A stretch of 64,000 bases of DNA, from assembly GCA_958295525.1 (NCBI GenBank), contig OY282355.1, positions 2,413,931 to 2,477,930 on the forward strand. Reading direction: 5' to 3'. The notes beneath the pieces are model-generated. The model was given only the letters and a program-made list of their open reading frames with translations. It was not told the origin of the DNA and ran no database searches. This document shows, piece by piece, positions 16,074 through 25,573 of this stretch; the stretch's first letter is position 1; each line of letters starts with the position of its first letter. The translations under genes and the position numbers were made by a program. Source of the stretch: an uncultured Dehalococcoidia bacterium (lineage in GTDB: Bacteria; Chloroflexota; Dehalococcoidia; Lucifugimonadales; Australimonadaceae).

Positions 16074-17999
16074 CTACACCTCCCGGTACTCGCCTTCTAT
16101 GGCGTTTTCGTCGTCGTTGGAGGGGGAGGCGTCCGCGCCGGAATCGGCGTCAGCAGGGGGCGCGGCGTCTTCGGGGGGCGCGGCGTCGGCTTGCCGCTTT
16201 GCGTAGACGGCTTCGCCGATCTTCTGGACGGCGACGCCCAGCGCCGCGACCGCCGCGTTCAGCGCGGCGGCGTCCGCGTCCTCGCGGGCGAGCGCGCTCC
16301 GCACGTCGGCGACGCGGGCCTGCACCTCGCTCTTGACGGCGTCGTCCACCTGATCGCCGAACTCGGCGAGCGTCTTCTCCGCTTGGTAGGCGCTGTTGTC
16401 GGCGATGTTGCGCGCCTCGACGAGTTCGCGCTTGCGGGCGTCCTCTTCGGCGTGCGATTCGGCTTCCTTCACGAGCCGCTCCACTTCGTCTTTGGCGAGG
16501 CCGGACGACGCCGTGATCGTAATGCGCTGCTCCTTGCCCGTCGCCTTGTCTCTCGCGGAGACGTTGAGGATGCCGTTCGCGTCTATGTCGAACGAGACTT
16601 CGATCTGCGGAACGCCGCGCGGGGCGGGAGCGACGCCGTCCAGGTTGAACCGGCCAATCGTCTTGTTCTCCGCGGCCATGCTGCGCTCGCCCTGCAGAAC
16701 GTGAATCTCGACGCTGGGCTGGCTGTCGGACGCGGTGGTGAACGTCTCCGCCATCGAGGTTGGGATGGTGGTGTTGCGCTTGATGAGCGGGGTGGCCACG
16801 CCGCCGAGCGTCTCGATGCCGAGCGTGAGCGGGGTGACGTCGAGGAGGAGGATGTCGGTGACGTCGCCCTGCAGCACGCCGGCTTGGATGGCCGCGCCGA
16901 CGGCGACGACTTCGTCCGGGTTGACGCCTTTGTGGGGCTCCTTGCCGAAGAGTTCCTTCGCCTTTTCGATGACGGCGGGCATCCGGGTCATTCCGCCGAC
17001 GAGGACGACTTCGGCGACGCCGCCCGCGCTGACGCCGGCGTCTTTCAGGGCTTGGCGGCAGGGGCCGTCGGTGCGTGCGACGAGGTCGGCGACGAGTTGC
17101 TCCAGTTTCGCCCGGCTGAGGCTTATCGCCAAGTGCTTGGGGCCGGAGGAGTCGGCGGTTACGAACGGGAGGTTGATCTCGGTTTGCTGGGCGCTGGAGA
17201 GTTCGATCTTGGCGCGCTCGGCGGCTTCCTTGAGGCGCTGGAGCGCCATACGGTCTTGGCGCAGGTCGATGCCTTGCTCGCGCTTGAATTCGTCGGCCAT
17301 CCAGTCGATGACGCGCTGGTCGAAGTCGTCGCCGCCGAGGTGTGTGTCGCCGTTGGTGGACTTGACTTCGAACACGCCGTCGCCGATGTGGAGGATGGAG
17401 ATGTCGAACGTGCCGCCGCCGAGGTCGTAGACGGCGATGATCTCGTCCTGATGCTTGTCGAGGCCGTAGGCGAGCGCGGCGGCGGTGGGCTCGTTGATGA
17501 TGCGGAGGACTTCGAGCCCGGCGATGGTTCCCGCGTCCTTCGTCGCTTGCCGCTGGCTGTCGTTGAAGTAGGCGGGGACGGTGATGACGGCTTGGTTGAC
17601 CGGCTCGCCGAGTTTGGCCTCCGCGTCGGCCTTCAGTTTCTGCAGCGTCATCGCGGAGATTTCCGGAGGCGAGTAGTCGCGCTCGCCCATAGCGACCGCC
17701 GCGTCGCCGCCCTTGCCCGCCTTCGTCGCGTAGCCGAGCGTCTTGCGCTCCTCTTCGATCTCCGTGAACTTCCGCCCGATGAGGCGCTTCACGGAGTAGA
17801 CGGTGTTCGTTGGGTTGGTGACGGCCTGCCGCTTGGCGACCATGCCGACGTAACGCTCTCCGCTCTTGGGGTTGACGGCGACGATGGACGGCGTGGTGCG
17901 TCCGCCTTCCGCGTTTTCGAGCACTTCGGGCTCTCCGGCCTCCATAACGGCCATCGCCGAATTCGTTGTTCCCAGGTCTATGCCGATCACTTTCGCCAT
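16074..17999 (-). CDS. dnaK: Chaperone DnaK (Hsp70)
   Basis: The ATP-driven Hsp70 chaperone, 641 residues from ATG 17999. Motifs include [16 protein letters not shown] at the N-terminus, [13 protein letters not shown], the phosphate-2 motif [13 protein letters not shown] and [12 protein letters not shown] in the ATPase domain, then the [14 protein letters not shown] linker and substrate domain. The tail ends EGEYREV, close to the usual EEV-type ends. The frame is open upstream to 18425, but that overlaps grpE and has no family similarity. It is the last gene of the hspR-grpE-dnaK series. No dnaJ is in the window. Confidence 0.97.
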   Translation of the reverse strand: MAKVIGIDLGTTNSAMAVMEAGEPEVLENAEGGRTTPSIVAVNPKSGERYVGMVAKRQAVTNPTNTVYSVKRLIGRKFTEIEEERKTLGYATKAGKGGDAAVAMGERDYSPPEISAMTLQKLKADAEAKLGEPVNQAVITVPAYFNDSQRQATKDAGTIAGLEVLRIINEPTAAALAYGLDKHQDEIIAVYDLGGGTFDISILHIGDGVFEVKSTNGDTHLGGDDFDQRVIDWMADEFKREQGIDLRQDRMALQRLKEAAERAKIELSSAQQTEINLPFVTADSSGPKHLAISLSRAKLEQLVADLVARTDGPCRQALKDAGVSAGGVAEVVLVGGMTRMPAVIEKAKELFGKEPHKGVNPDEVVAVGAAIQAGVLQGDVTDILLLDVTPLTLGIETLGGVATPLIKRNTTIPTSMAETFTTASDSQPSVEIHVLQGERSMAAENKTIGRFNLDGVAPAPRGVPQIEVSFDIDANGILNVSARDKATGKEQRITITASSGLAKDEVERLVKEAESHAEEDARKRELVEARNIADNSAYQAEKTLAEFGDQVDDAVKSEVQARVADVRSALAREDADAAALNAAVAALGVAVQKIGEAVYAKRQADAAPPEDAAPPADADSGADASPSNDDENAIEGEYREV

Positions 18000-18055
18000 T
18001 GCTCGATGCGCTCCTTGCGTTGGGTGGTTGTTGATTTTCTCGCCGCGTTCGCGGG

Positions 18056-18595
18056 CTATCCGCCGTTCCCGTCGGCGGGGGGGCCGCCCGAAACGACGAC
18101 CTGCGCGGCCCGCAGCACGCGGTCGGCGGCGATGTAGCCGGGGCCGACGGTTTCGAGCACCGCGCCCGCCGGATGCTCCGCGCTGGGACGGGAGGCGACG
18201 GCCTCTTGCCGCGCCGGATCGAACGCATCGCCCGTGGCGGGCTCGAAAGGGGTCACGCCTTCGGACTCCAGAAGCGCCAGCGCGTTCTGGAGGATGAGGC
18301 GCGCGCCGCCCGCCCACTCGTCCGGCGCCTCCGGGGGAAGGGCGTCGACGGCGCGCCGCAGATCGTCCACGATGGGCAGCAGTTTGCCGATGACGACGTG
18401 CGAGGCGCTGCGGGCGAGCGCCCAACGCTCCTCCTCCGCCCTGCGCTTGTAGTTCACCAAGTCGGCTTGGGCGCGCTGGGCGGCGGCTTTCATTTCGTCG
18501 CGCTCGCGCTCCGCCTTCGCCGCCGGGTCTTCCGGGGCTTGCGTTTCGTCCGCCCCGTTCAAGGGCCGCTCTTCTTCCGTCCGTTCCGTCGTCAT
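18056..18595 (-). CDS. grpE: Nucleotide exchange factor GrpE
   Basis: GrpE releases ADP from DnaK. The 179-residue protein has a charged coiled-coil N-terminus (residues 20-60), the conserved [13 protein letters not shown] segment (about 44-56), the [16 protein letters not shown] helix (about 70-85), and the C-terminal beta wing with [21 protein letters not shown]. The start overlaps the stop of hspR by four bases (ATGA at 18592-18595), so the two are translationally coupled. dnaK follows after a 56-base gap. Confidence 0.95.
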   Translation of the reverse strand: MTTERTEEERPLNGADETQAPEDPAAKAERERDEMKAAAQRAQADLVNYKRRAEEERWALARSASHVVIGKLLPIVDDLRRAVDALPPEAPDEWAGGARLILQNALALLESEGVTPFEPATGDAFDPARQEAVASRPSAEHPAGAVLETVGPGYIAADRVLRAAQVVVSGGPPADGNGG

Positions 18596-19134
18596 TCGGC
18601 CTGCCTGCCGCTCGTTCCGTCGGGCCGCTGGGGCGCGGCGCCGTCGGCTCCGAGGAACATATTGATGATGTCTTGCATCGCCTGCTCGAAGGGGAGCGGG
18701 GCGGCTCTCGCTGGACGCTCCGCAGGAGATTGCGCCGCTTGCGCCGCCGCCGCGAGCCGGTCGAACACTGCGAGGGCCATCTCCACGCCCGCTAAGTTCA
18801 GGCGCATCTCGTCCACGAGATGCTTGATCATCCGAAGTTTCGCAATATCGTGCTCCGAGTAGAGGCGGAGCATTCCCACGGTCCGCGAGGGGCGGACGAG
18901 CCCGACCCGCTCGTACTTGCGGAGCGTTTGCGGATGCATCCGCAAAATGCGCGCCGCCACGCTGATGATGTACACGCCTTCCTCTTGCGCCCCGGGCTCC
19001 CCGGCGCTGGGCGGAGGATCAGGCGCGGCCTCCCGCGCCCGCCGCGCGGGGGGAGCGGCGCGCTCCTCCTCGACGGCTATGCGAAACACGGGAGCGATGC
19101 GCTCCGCGCTCGCCAGTCTGCGTCTCTCCTGCAT
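18592..19134 (-). CDS. hspR: MerR-family heat-shock repressor HspR
   Basis: HspR represses dnaK operons in actinobacteria and related groups, with DnaK as co-repressor. This 180-residue form carries the MerR winged helix, [22 protein letters not shown] and then GLVRPSRT, in its first half. A helical segment follows, and a hydrophobic C-terminal piece [14 protein letters not shown]. About 50 Pro/Ala-rich residues precede the DNA-binding domain. The frame is open to 19215, but that lies inside the operator and before the promoter, so ATG 19134 with AGAGGG upstream is chosen. It is first in the operon, ahead of grpE and dnaK. Confidence 0.88.
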   Translation of the reverse strand: MQERRRLASAERIAPVFRIAVEEERAAPPARRAREAAPDPPPSAGEPGAQEEGVYIISVAARILRMHPQTLRKYERVGLVRPSRTVGMLRLYSEHDIAKLRMIKHLVDEMRLNLAGVEMALAVFDRLAAAAQAAQSPAERPARAAPLPFEQAMQDIINMFLGADGAAPQRPDGTSGRQAE

Positions 19135-19186
19135 GCGGCGCCCTCTTGGTTCCGAACGCTCAACCGCGAATTGCGGGACAACTCGT

Positions 19187-19225
19187 ATGCTATACATTGA
19201 CATATCGCGTGTCAAGCCTTATCAT
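19187..19225. promoter_or_regulatory. HAIR-like HspR operator with divergent promoters
   Basis: A palindrome ATTGACA-N7-TGTCAAG (19196-19216) has the 7-7-7 layout of the HspR operator HAIR (CTTGAGT-N7-ACTCAAG). Its two half-sites are TTGACA -35 boxes on opposite strands. Minus strand: TTGACA (19215-19210), 17 bases, TAGCAT (19192-19187), driving hspR. Plus strand: TTGACA (19197-19202), 17 bases, TATCAT (19220-19225), driving the zinc-ribbon gene. HspR binding would block both. Confidence 0.75.
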
Positions 19226-19328
19226 ACGCGCATGCGGCGCGGGCGAGCCTTCGTCCGACTAGGAGATCCAAAACCGCCCGCCGAGCGTAATTGCCGCTGA
19301 GAGAGCCGGACGAGGGAGGAGGTAGGCG

Positions 19329-19526
19329 ATGATGGTCTATATGAAAGCGTGCAAGCGGTGCCGGGGCGACCTGCGCGAATCCGGCGATATGTACGGCCCG
19401 TACCTGCAGTGCGTCCAGTGCGGCCACGTCGTTGACCTGCCGGACGACCGGCTCGCCAGAGCCGCCGCGGCCGCGTCCCTGGTCAAGAGGCCGGCGGTCG
19501 CCAGGGTCGAGAGGCCCGCCGCCTAG
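19329..19526 (+). CDS. Small zinc-ribbon protein, unknown function
   Basis: A 65-residue protein with two CxxC pairs, CKRC (residues 8-11) and CVQC (about 28-31), spaced as in a zinc ribbon. A basic and alanine-rich helical tail follows. GGAGGAGG lies eight bases before ATG 19329, a very strong ribosome-binding site, so it is certainly translated. It diverges from hspR and its promoter shares the HspR-type operator, so it may be heat-induced. A terminator follows. No known family was recognised; a transcription- or ribosome-associated role is only a guess. Confidence 0.8.
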   Translation: MMVYMKACKRCRGDLRESGDMYGPYLQCVQCGHVVDLPDDRLARAAAAASLVKRPAVARVERPAA

Positions 19527-19554
19527 CCGCCCCGTCCGCGACGCCGCGACAGCG

Positions 19555-19587
19555 CGCCCCGCCTTCCGCACGGGAGGCGGGGCGTTT
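19555..19587 (+). terminator. Intrinsic terminator after the zinc-ribbon gene
   Basis: CGCCCCGCCT (19555-19564) pairs with AGGCGGGGCG (19575-19584), followed by TTT. It starts 28 bases after the stop codon. Confidence 0.8.
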
Positions 19588-19679
19588 CGCGTTCTCATCG
19601 CCGTCCCCGCGCCTTGCCGAGGTTCAGTTACGCACGTTGACGGGAGGCGTATCCCTAATTCCTATCCTTTCGGGCCGCG

Positions 19680-20300
19680 CTACTTCGACGCTTTCAGCAG
19701 GACGGTGCGCTCGTTGATTTCCTCGGCGTCGACCGCGGAGAAGCCGGCCTCTTTGAGCCATTGGACGTGCGTGTCCACGCCCCCGGCTTGCGCCGCGTAG
19801 TCGAGGTTGGCGAACATGCCGCCCTCGGCGGTGAGGCCGCAGATGTCCTTGTAGATGCTCGCGATGAGGTCGTCGTTGTACATATTGTGGATGGCGATGG
19901 CGGACATCACGAAGTCGAACGGCCCGCCGAGCCCGGCGGCCCAGTCGCGCTGCGAGAAGTCGCTGTTGATGAAGGTCGTGCGGCCGGCGTGCTCGGCGAG
20001 GCGCTCGCGGGCGTGCGCGAACATCGGCTCCGAGACGTCCTGCAGCGTGACCTGCGCGTTGGGGAAGCGCTCCAGCAGGCGGCGCGAGAGAAGGCCGTAG
20101 CCCGCGCCGACGTCCAGCGCGCGGACGGCCATATCCGCGGGGAAGGGCGCCGCGCTCACGGCGGCCTCGATCATCGGCCCGCGCTGGTCTTGCCTGCCGT
20201 CGTCGCGCGTCACCCAGTTGTCCACGAAATCCCGCTCTTGCCACTGCTCGGGCACGTCGTGGGTCTGGGCCCATTCGGCTTTGTTGTGGCGGTTGGTCAT
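19680..20300 (-). CDS. Class I SAM-dependent methyltransferase
   Basis: A 206-residue methyltransferase. The SAM-binding motif I is VRALDVGAGYGLLSRRLLE (about 64-82), with the acidic motif II in VTLQDVSEPM and a post-I region FDFVMSAIAIHNM that corresponds to motif III. The RALDVGAG fold is intact, so the enzyme is probably active. It stands alone between the zinc-ribbon gene and the PfkB kinase gene. The substrate is unknown; the AIHNM stretch is typical of small-molecule methyltransferases. Confidence 0.85.
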   Translation of the reverse strand: MTNRHNKAEWAQTHDVPEQWQERDFVDNWVTRDDGRQDQRGPMIEAAVSAAPFPADMAVRALDVGAGYGLLSRRLLERFPNAQVTLQDVSEPMFAHARERLAEHAGRTTFINSDFSQRDWAAGLGGPFDFVMSAIAIHNMYNDDLIASIYKDICGLTAEGGMFANLDYAAQAGGVDTHVQWLKEAGFSAVDAEEINERTVLLKASK

Positions 20301-20328
20301 ACCGCGCCTCCTCTTGCGCTCTGGTTGA

Positions 20329-21372
20329 TCAGTCCGTTGGGCTCGCGCCCGCGAGGATGGCGGCGACCGATTGGCGGGGCGGCTCTTTCAAGCGCGCGCC
20401 GAACGCGGTCACCACTTTCGCGGACGCGAACACGCCGAGTTTAGCAGCATCGGCGGGGCTGAGGCTATGCGTGAGGCCGTAGAGCGCGCCCGCCGCGAAA
20501 GCGTCGCCCGCTCCGGTCGTGTCCACCACCGGCACGGCGCGGCCCGGGATATGGACGGCGCCGCCGTCCGCGTCGAGCGCCGTCGCGCCGTCCGCGCCGC
20601 GCGTCATAAAGACGACGGGCGCGTCTTGCCCCAACGCCCGCAGGCGCCCGTCCACGTCTCCTCCGCCCGTGTAGACCTCCGCCTCTTGCTCGTTGCAGAA
20701 GAGGATGTCCACGTACTCCCGCGCGAGCCGGCGGAACGGATCGGCGAAATGCGCGGCGAGCGCCGGGTCGGAGAGGCTGAGCGCGACGCGCGCGCCCGAT
20801 TCGACGGCGAGGCGCATCACGCGCTCGATGGCGTCCGGGCCGTCGGGCGCGCCGATCAGGTAGCCCTCGACGTAGACGACGGCGCTCGACCGGGCGTGCT
20901 CCGGCGCGACGTCGGCGGGGCCGATGGTCGCCGCCGCGCCGAGGCTCGTGAGCATCGTGCGCTCGCCGTCGGGCGTGACCAGCGCGAGGCAGACGCCAGT
21001 GGGCTCGGCGGAATTGACGGCGAGGTCGAACGCTACTCCGGCCTCGGCGAGGCTCTCGCGGTAGAGGGCGGCGTTCATATCCGCGCCGGACTTGCCCGCG
21101 AAAAACGCCCGCCCGCCGAACTGCGCGACTCCGGCCATCGTGTTGGCGACGGAGCCGCCCGCGCTCCGATGCAGGTCCGCGCCGGAAAGGTCGGCGAGGA
21201 CGGCGCTCAGGGTTTCGGCGGGCGCGAGCGTCATAATGCCCTTCTCGAACCCGCGCGCGGCGAGAAAGGCGTCGTCCACCAGCGCCTCGGTGTCCACGAG
21301 GACGCTGCCGACGCCATAGACGTCGTGCCGCGCGGGCGCGTTCGGGGCGCTTGGGGCGTTCACGGAGGTCAT
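20329..21372 (-). CDS. PfkB-family sugar/nucleoside kinase (adenosine kinase-like)
   Basis: A 347-residue ribokinase-fold kinase. The N-terminal substrate lid has GGSVANTMAGVAQFGG (about 72-87, the GGNxxN-type motif), and the C-terminal signature DTTGAGDAFAAGALYG (about 286-301) contains the catalytic Asp and anion hole. The order DVYGVGSVLVDTEALVDD at the start is the pattern of the adenosine-kinase-like subgroup. Its ATG overlaps the stop of the upstream GT39-type gene (ATGA at 21369-21372), suggesting cotranslation with no obvious functional link. Substrate choice, adenosine or a sugar, is uncertain. Confidence 0.85.
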   Translation of the reverse strand: MTSVNAPSAPNAPARHDVYGVGSVLVDTEALVDDAFLAARGFEKGIMTLAPAETLSAVLADLSGADLHRSAGGSVANTMAGVAQFGGRAFFAGKSGADMNAALYRESLAEAGVAFDLAVNSAEPTGVCLALVTPDGERTMLTSLGAAATIGPADVAPEHARSSAVVYVEGYLIGAPDGPDAIERVMRLAVESGARVALSLSDPALAAHFADPFRRLAREYVDILFCNEQEAEVYTGGGDVDGRLRALGQDAPVVFMTRGADGATALDADGGAVHIPGRAVPVVDTTGAGDAFAAGALYGLTHSLSPADAAKLGVFASAKVVTAFGARLKEPPRQSVAAILAGASPTD

Positions 21373-23369
21373 AGGCCGTCCAGCACATAGGCGGCGTAGA
21401 GGAGGTTGCCGCGCTCGTCGTATTCCTCATGCAGGCGCGCCTGCGGGAAGGCGGCTTGCGCTTGCGGCCCGACTTCGTAGACGTAGGGGCCGACGAGGAT
21501 CCATGCCGTTGGGCCGTTCACGCTGCCGGCGTCCGCCTCGCCGCTGCCGCCGAACTCGCGGGCGCCCTCGACGCGGCCGCGGTTTTCTAGGAACCACCGC
21601 ACCGAGGAGTTTTCGGCGCTGACGCGGCCCAAGTAGAAGCGCAACTCGTACTCCTCGCCGAGCGACTGCGCGAACCGCGCCGCAGCGACGTGCTCGCGCG
21701 TCAGCGCCCACTCGGACGCGATGAGCCAGTCGTCGAACTTGCGCTCGTGCTGCGCGGCGTAGATCCACACGAACGCCGCGAGGACGGCGGTCAGCAGGGC
21801 GGCGCCCGCCCATCCCGCCAGGATGGGAATGGGAAGCGATTGCGTCCGCCTCTTCCATAAGCGGTGGAGCATTCCCGCCGCGGCGTCCAATCCGACGGCG
21901 GCGATGGCGAGGAGAAAGAAGACGCCGACGAGATACCGCCTTGATTCCGCGTCAGGAGCGATGACCGCCGGAAGCGCCGCCACGAGCCAGCCCAGAAGAA
22001 GCAGTTGGGCGGAGCCGCGCCGGATGAAGAGGAGAAGCGCGCCGAGCCCTAGCCAGAAGAAGAGCGCCGTCGCGGGGTTCAGCAGCGGAACGCCGCCGGT
22101 TCCCGCGACGGCCTCGAAAGGCGTGGGGCTATGGGCGTAGGAGAGGAGTTCTCCGATTCTGCGGAGGACGGGGAGCGGCGAGAAAGCGGTGGCGTCGTAG
22201 AAGCCCTGCGCCTGCGAAACCCGCCCCTCCAGCGTGAAGAAGAAGAGGTTGACGAAGTGCGCGCCAACCGCCAGCGAGGCGCCGAAAAACCAGTAGACCT
22301 CTTTGCGGCGCAGGTCTTTCCGCACTAGCAGCGCGGCGGCGAGCAGCGCCCACATTCCAAGCGCGTAGGGGATGAACGACTGATAGACGTAGAGGCCGCC
22401 TGCGAACGTCGCGCCTCCGAGCGCGGACATCCACCAGCGGCTCGTTCTGACGCCCGCGAGCAGCAGGCCGGATCCGGCGATGAAGCAGAACGCCGCGGGC
22501 GTCGCGGGAAAGGCGATGCGGCTGTACGCCAGGAACCAGACGTGGAACGTTACGAAGGCGGCGGCGAGGAACGCGGCGCGCGCGGAGAAGAGTTGCCGCA
22601 TCAGGAAGTAGGCTGCGGGAACCGTCGCCGCGCCGAGCAGCGCGCCGGTCATCCGCGCGGCGGCGACGGACGGCTCCAGCAGGCGGAACAACAGCGCTTG
22701 CGGGTAGAGCAGACCGGCGGGCGTTCCCAGAGCCGCGGGCGTCCACGCGCCGGGCCAGCCCTCGCCCCGGGCGAGGGCCAGCGCGTGAAACGCGAGTTCC
22801 GCCTCGTCGTTCTGAAAACCCGGGGGAACCAACTCCAAATTGGGGAGGCGGACGGCGAGCGCGGCGAACGTGAGCGCGGCGAGTCCGGCCCACTCGACCC
22901 ATCGCGCTCCGGCGATTGCGCCCGTTTCCGTTCCAGCGCGAGCGCCCGCCTCGGGCTCAACGGACGCCGCCGCCTCGCCGCGAGCGCCGCCCTCGCGGCC
23001 TTCATTCGGCGGGGCGTCGCGCCCGGGGTAGGCCGCCGCGAGAGCGTCAGCCGCGCCGCCGAACATTCGACGAATGCGTTGCGCGGCTTGCCCCGCCCAA
23101 TCGCGCGCCGCGCCGGCGAGCGGGGCCGCGCCTCGAGCGAATCCCCCCGCGCTTCGAGCGGCGACGTCCGCGCCGCGAGCGAATCCTCCTGCGCCGCGAG
23201 CGGCGCCGTCCGCGTTCAGCGAGGGCGCCCGCAAGCCGCCGTCGCCGGCTGCAATCTGCTCAGGAGCGGGCTGAGCGGCGTCGGCGGAGGCCATCCGCCG
23301 CCCGCATGCGGAGCAGAAGCGGGCGGAGAGGTCGTTGTGCTCGCCGCAATGTGGGCAGGGTGTGATCAA
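21369..23369 (-). CDS. Zinc-ribbon / GT39-type membrane glycosyltransferase fusion
   Basis: A large protein with three parts. First, an N-terminal zinc ribbon with CPHC and CSAC within the first 25 residues. Second, about 100 residues of low-complexity Ala/Gly/Arg sequence with repeats such as GGFARGA. Third, a C-terminal multi-spanning region resembling ArnT/PMT lipid-linked sugar transferases, where FQNDEAELAFHAL holds the acidic catalytic motif of the first outer loop. The frame is open to ATG 23501. TTG 23369 is preferred because the zinc ribbon starts there and a -10-like TATCAT lies between the two. Either start is possible. It is translationally coupled to the PfkB gene. Confidence 0.75.
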   Translation of the reverse strand: MITPCPHCGEHNDLSARFCSACGRRMASADAAQPAPEQIAAGDGGLRAPSLNADGAARGAGGFARGADVAARSAGGFARGAAPLAGAARDWAGQAAQRIRRMFGGAADALAAAYPGRDAPPNEGREGGARGEAAASVEPEAGARAGTETGAIAGARWVEWAGLAALTFAALAVRLPNLELVPPGFQNDEAELAFHALALARGEGWPGAWTPAALGTPAGLLYPQALLFRLLEPSVAAARMTGALLGAATVPAAYFLMRQLFSARAAFLAAAFVTFHVWFLAYSRIAFPATPAAFCFIAGSGLLLAGVRTSRWWMSALGGATFAGGLYVYQSFIPYALGMWALLAAALLVRKDLRRKEVYWFFGASLAVGAHFVNLFFFTLEGRVSQAQGFYDATAFSPLPVLRRIGELLSYAHSPTPFEAVAGTGGVPLLNPATALFFWLGLGALLLFIRRGSAQLLLLGWLVAALPAVIAPDAESRRYLVGVFFLLAIAAVGLDAAAGMLHRLWKRRTQSLPIPILAGWAGAALLTAVLAAFVWIYAAQHERKFDDWLIASEWALTREHVAAARFAQSLGEEYELRFYLGRVSAENSSVRWFLENRGRVEGAREFGGSGEADAGSVNGPTAWILVGPYVYEVGPQAQAAFPQARLHEEYDERGNLLYAAYVLDGL

Positions 23370-23630
23370 GCGCGGGCGTCCAAGAATTCGCGGAGAATGC
23401 GGGGCGTGCCCCGTATGATAGCGCTCTCCGCGCAGGAACCCGAATTCCCACCGAACTCGTTTATTACGCAAGGAGACAGGTGGGCGCGAGGTCGCCTCCA
23501 TACGCTGCGCCCCAAGACCTCATCGGACTCGCCGGCCAAGCCTAGTCGTCCCGCTCGGGTCGCCGGAGGTTGCGCGGGCGGCATAACTATCTAATGAATA
23601 CAGCGAACCCGCGCGGCGCGCCGGACGGCG

Positions 23631-23636
23631 TACAAT
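23631..23636 (+). promoter_or_regulatory. Probable -10 element (TACAAT) for the NHL gene
   Basis: TACAAT lies 37 bases before the ATG at 23673, with GGAGG between at about 23661. No -35 was recognised. Confidence 0.35.
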
Positions 23637-23672
23637 CTTGGCGGCGATTCCGAGGATTCGCAGGAGGCGCGC

Positions 23673-24611
23673 ATGAGCGAGATTTTCGGCTACGGCGAGT
23701 TCCGGTACGAGCACGTTCCCGGCTGGCCAACGATTCCCGACGGCTACGCGCTGGTGGAGTGCCCCGGCGTGGCGGTGGACTCGCAAGACAACGTGTTCCT
23801 GCTGACGCGGGGCGCGCACCCGCTGATGCAGTTCGACACGCAGGGGAACTTCGTCAAGTCGTTCGGCGAAGGGCTGTTCAGCAACCGCACGCACGGGCTT
23901 TACGCGGCGGGCGACGACACGCTGCTGGTCGCGGACGACGGGATTCACACAATTCAGCGGTTCAACACGGCGGGCGAGCGTCTGTTCGAGTTGGGGGAGC
24001 GCGGCAAGCCCGCCGAAAAGTGGAGCGGCGCGCCTTTCAACCGGCCCACGTCGGCGGCGATACGCCCGTCCAACGGCGACTGGTACGTGTCGGACGGCTA
24101 CGGGAACGCGCGGATTCACGTCTACGACAGCGCGGGAGAGCATAAGTTCTCGTGGGGGAGCCCGGGGATAGACGCGGGGCAGTTTATGCGCCCGCACAAC
24201 ATCGCCATCGACGCGGAGGAGCGCGTGTACGTGGCGGACCGCGAGGCGCACCGCATTCAGATATTCGACACGGACGGCAAGTTCATCGCTATGTGGAGCA
24301 ACGTCCACCGGCCCGACGCGATGACGCTGTGGGGCGGGCATATCTACGTGGGGGAACTGAACGCCATCGGGGGATTCGACTCGCCGAATATGGGGCATCG
24401 GGTGGACGTGTTCGATCTCGACGGTGAACTGGTCTGCCGGTTCGGGGCGGCGGATGAAGGCGAAGGGCCGGGCGAGTTCGTCGCGCCGCACGGAATCGCG
24501 GTGGATTCGGAGGGCAGTTTGTACGTCGCGGAAGTGTCGTACACGATCCGCGGGCGGCATCTCGACCCGCCCCGTGAAATGCGGAGCGTCTCGAAATACC
24601 GTCGCGTGTAG
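23673..24611 (+). CDS. NHL-repeat beta-propeller protein
   Basis: A 312-residue protein made of repeated NHL-type blades. Typical phrases recur: GVAVDSQDNVFLLTRG, HGLYAAGDDTLLVADD, HNIAIDAEERVYVADREAHRIQIF and HGIAVDSEGSLYVAEVS, each a strand pattern with Asp and Val-Ala-Asp turns. The arrangement resembles the propeller of peptidyl-alpha-hydroxyglycine amidating lyase, but there is no signal peptide, and the metal and catalytic residues were not verified. GGAGG precedes the start. ispE follows after six bases on the same strand. Function is unknown; binding or lactonase-like activity are options. Confidence 0.82.
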   Translation: MSEIFGYGEFRYEHVPGWPTIPDGYALVECPGVAVDSQDNVFLLTRGAHPLMQFDTQGNFVKSFGEGLFSNRTHGLYAAGDDTLLVADDGIHTIQRFNTAGERLFELGERGKPAEKWSGAPFNRPTSAAIRPSNGDWYVSDGYGNARIHVYDSAGEHKFSWGSPGIDAGQFMRPHNIAIDAEERVYVADREAHRIQIFDTDGKFIAMWSNVHRPDAMTLWGGHIYVGELNAIGGFDSPNMGHRVDVFDLDGELVCRFGAADEGEGPGEFVAPHGIAVDSEGSLYVAEVSYTIRGRHLDPPREMRSVSKYRRV

Positions 24612-24617
24612 GGCGCG

Positions 24618-25559
24618 ATGCTGCGCCTGCTCGCTCCGGCGAAAGTCAATCTGACGTTCGAGGCGCTTGGCCGACGCGCCGACGGCTACCACGAGGCGCG
24701 GACGGCGCTGCAGGCGATCAGCCTAGCCGACGAGATTTCGTTCGAGTCCGCCGCTGACTTGAGCCTCGCCGTCGGGCCCCCGCTGGCGGGCGCGCTCCCG
24801 TCCGCGGCCTCTGTCCCGACCGGGGACGACAACCTCGTTATGCAGGCGGCGCGCCTGCTGCGGCGGGAGGCGGGCGTGAGGGAAGGGGCGGCGATTCGCC
24901 TGCGGAAGCGCATCCCGGCGGCGGCGGGGCTGGGCGGAGGAAGCAGCGACGCGGCGGCGGCGCTGCGGGGCCTGCGCCGTCTGTGGGGGCTTGATCTGGG
25001 CGCGGACGCGCTTCGAGAACTGGCGGCGCGGCTCGGCAGCGACGTTCCGTTCTTCGTGACGGGCGGCGCGGCGCTCGCGGAAGGAAGAGGCGAGCGGCTG
25101 ACGCCGCTGCCCCCCGCGCAAGGGAGCGTAGTCGTTATGGCTTCGCCGGACGAAACCGCCGACGGCAAGACGGCGGCGCTCTACGGCCTGCTGAGGCCTA
25201 AGCATTACTCGGACGGGAGGGCGGCGGATGCGCTCGCGCAACGGCTGCGCGACGGAGCGCCCTTCTCCGATTGGCGCCTCGATCTGACTAACGCTTTCGA
25301 GGCGGTCGCGCCGCAGGCGTATCCGTCCTACGCGGCGATGCGCGATGCGTTCGAGGCGGAAGGAATGCGTCCGCTGCTGTGCGGAGCGGGGCCCGCGATG
25401 TTCGCGCTCGCGCCGGACGCTCCCGCCGCCGCCGCCCGCCTGCGGCGGGCTGGCTGGCGCGCGCGGCACGCGCGGTTCCTCCCCCAGTGGGACGCTTTCA
25501 GCGGGGCGATTTCGCGTAGCGAGGGAGATAGGCGGAGGGCCGCCGCCGCTGCTCCCTAA
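24618..25559 (+). CDS. ispE: 4-diphosphocytidyl-2-C-methyl-D-erythritol kinase
   Basis: IspE is the ATP-dependent kinase of the non-mevalonate (MEP) isoprenoid pathway. The 313-residue GHMP kinase starts APAKVNLTFEALGRRADGYHE (catalytic Lys at position 9). The ATP-binding glycine loop is PAAAGLGGGSSDAA (100-113), SDVPFFVTGGAALAEGRGE carries the catalytic Asp, and a C-terminal LLCGAGPAMFAL matches GHMP motif 3. The tail is about 20 residues longer than usual. It is cotranscribed with the NHL gene. Confidence 0.95.
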   Translation: MLRLLAPAKVNLTFEALGRRADGYHEARTALQAISLADEISFESAADLSLAVGPPLAGALPSAASVPTGDDNLVMQAARLLRREAGVREGAAIRLRKRIPAAAGLGGGSSDAAAALRGLRRLWGLDLGADALRELAARLGSDVPFFVTGGAALAEGRGERLTPLPPAQGSVVVMASPDETADGKTAALYGLLRPKHYSDGRAADALAQRLRDGAPFSDWRLDLTNAFEAVAPQAYPSYAAMRDAFEAEGMRPLLCGAGPAMFALAPDAPAAAARLRRAGWRARHARFLPQWDAFSGAISRSEGDRRRAAAAAP

Positions 25560-25573
25560 TTTAAGGTTCCACA

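Noticed and set aside
15029-16336. 435-residue plus-strand frame opposite the COG2159 amidohydrolase
   Set aside because: Antisense shadow of a real gene in GC-rich DNA; composition unlike a protein.
16038-18137. 699-residue plus-strand frame opposite dnaK
   Set aside because: High-GC antisense frame fully overlapping dnaK; no recognisable domain.
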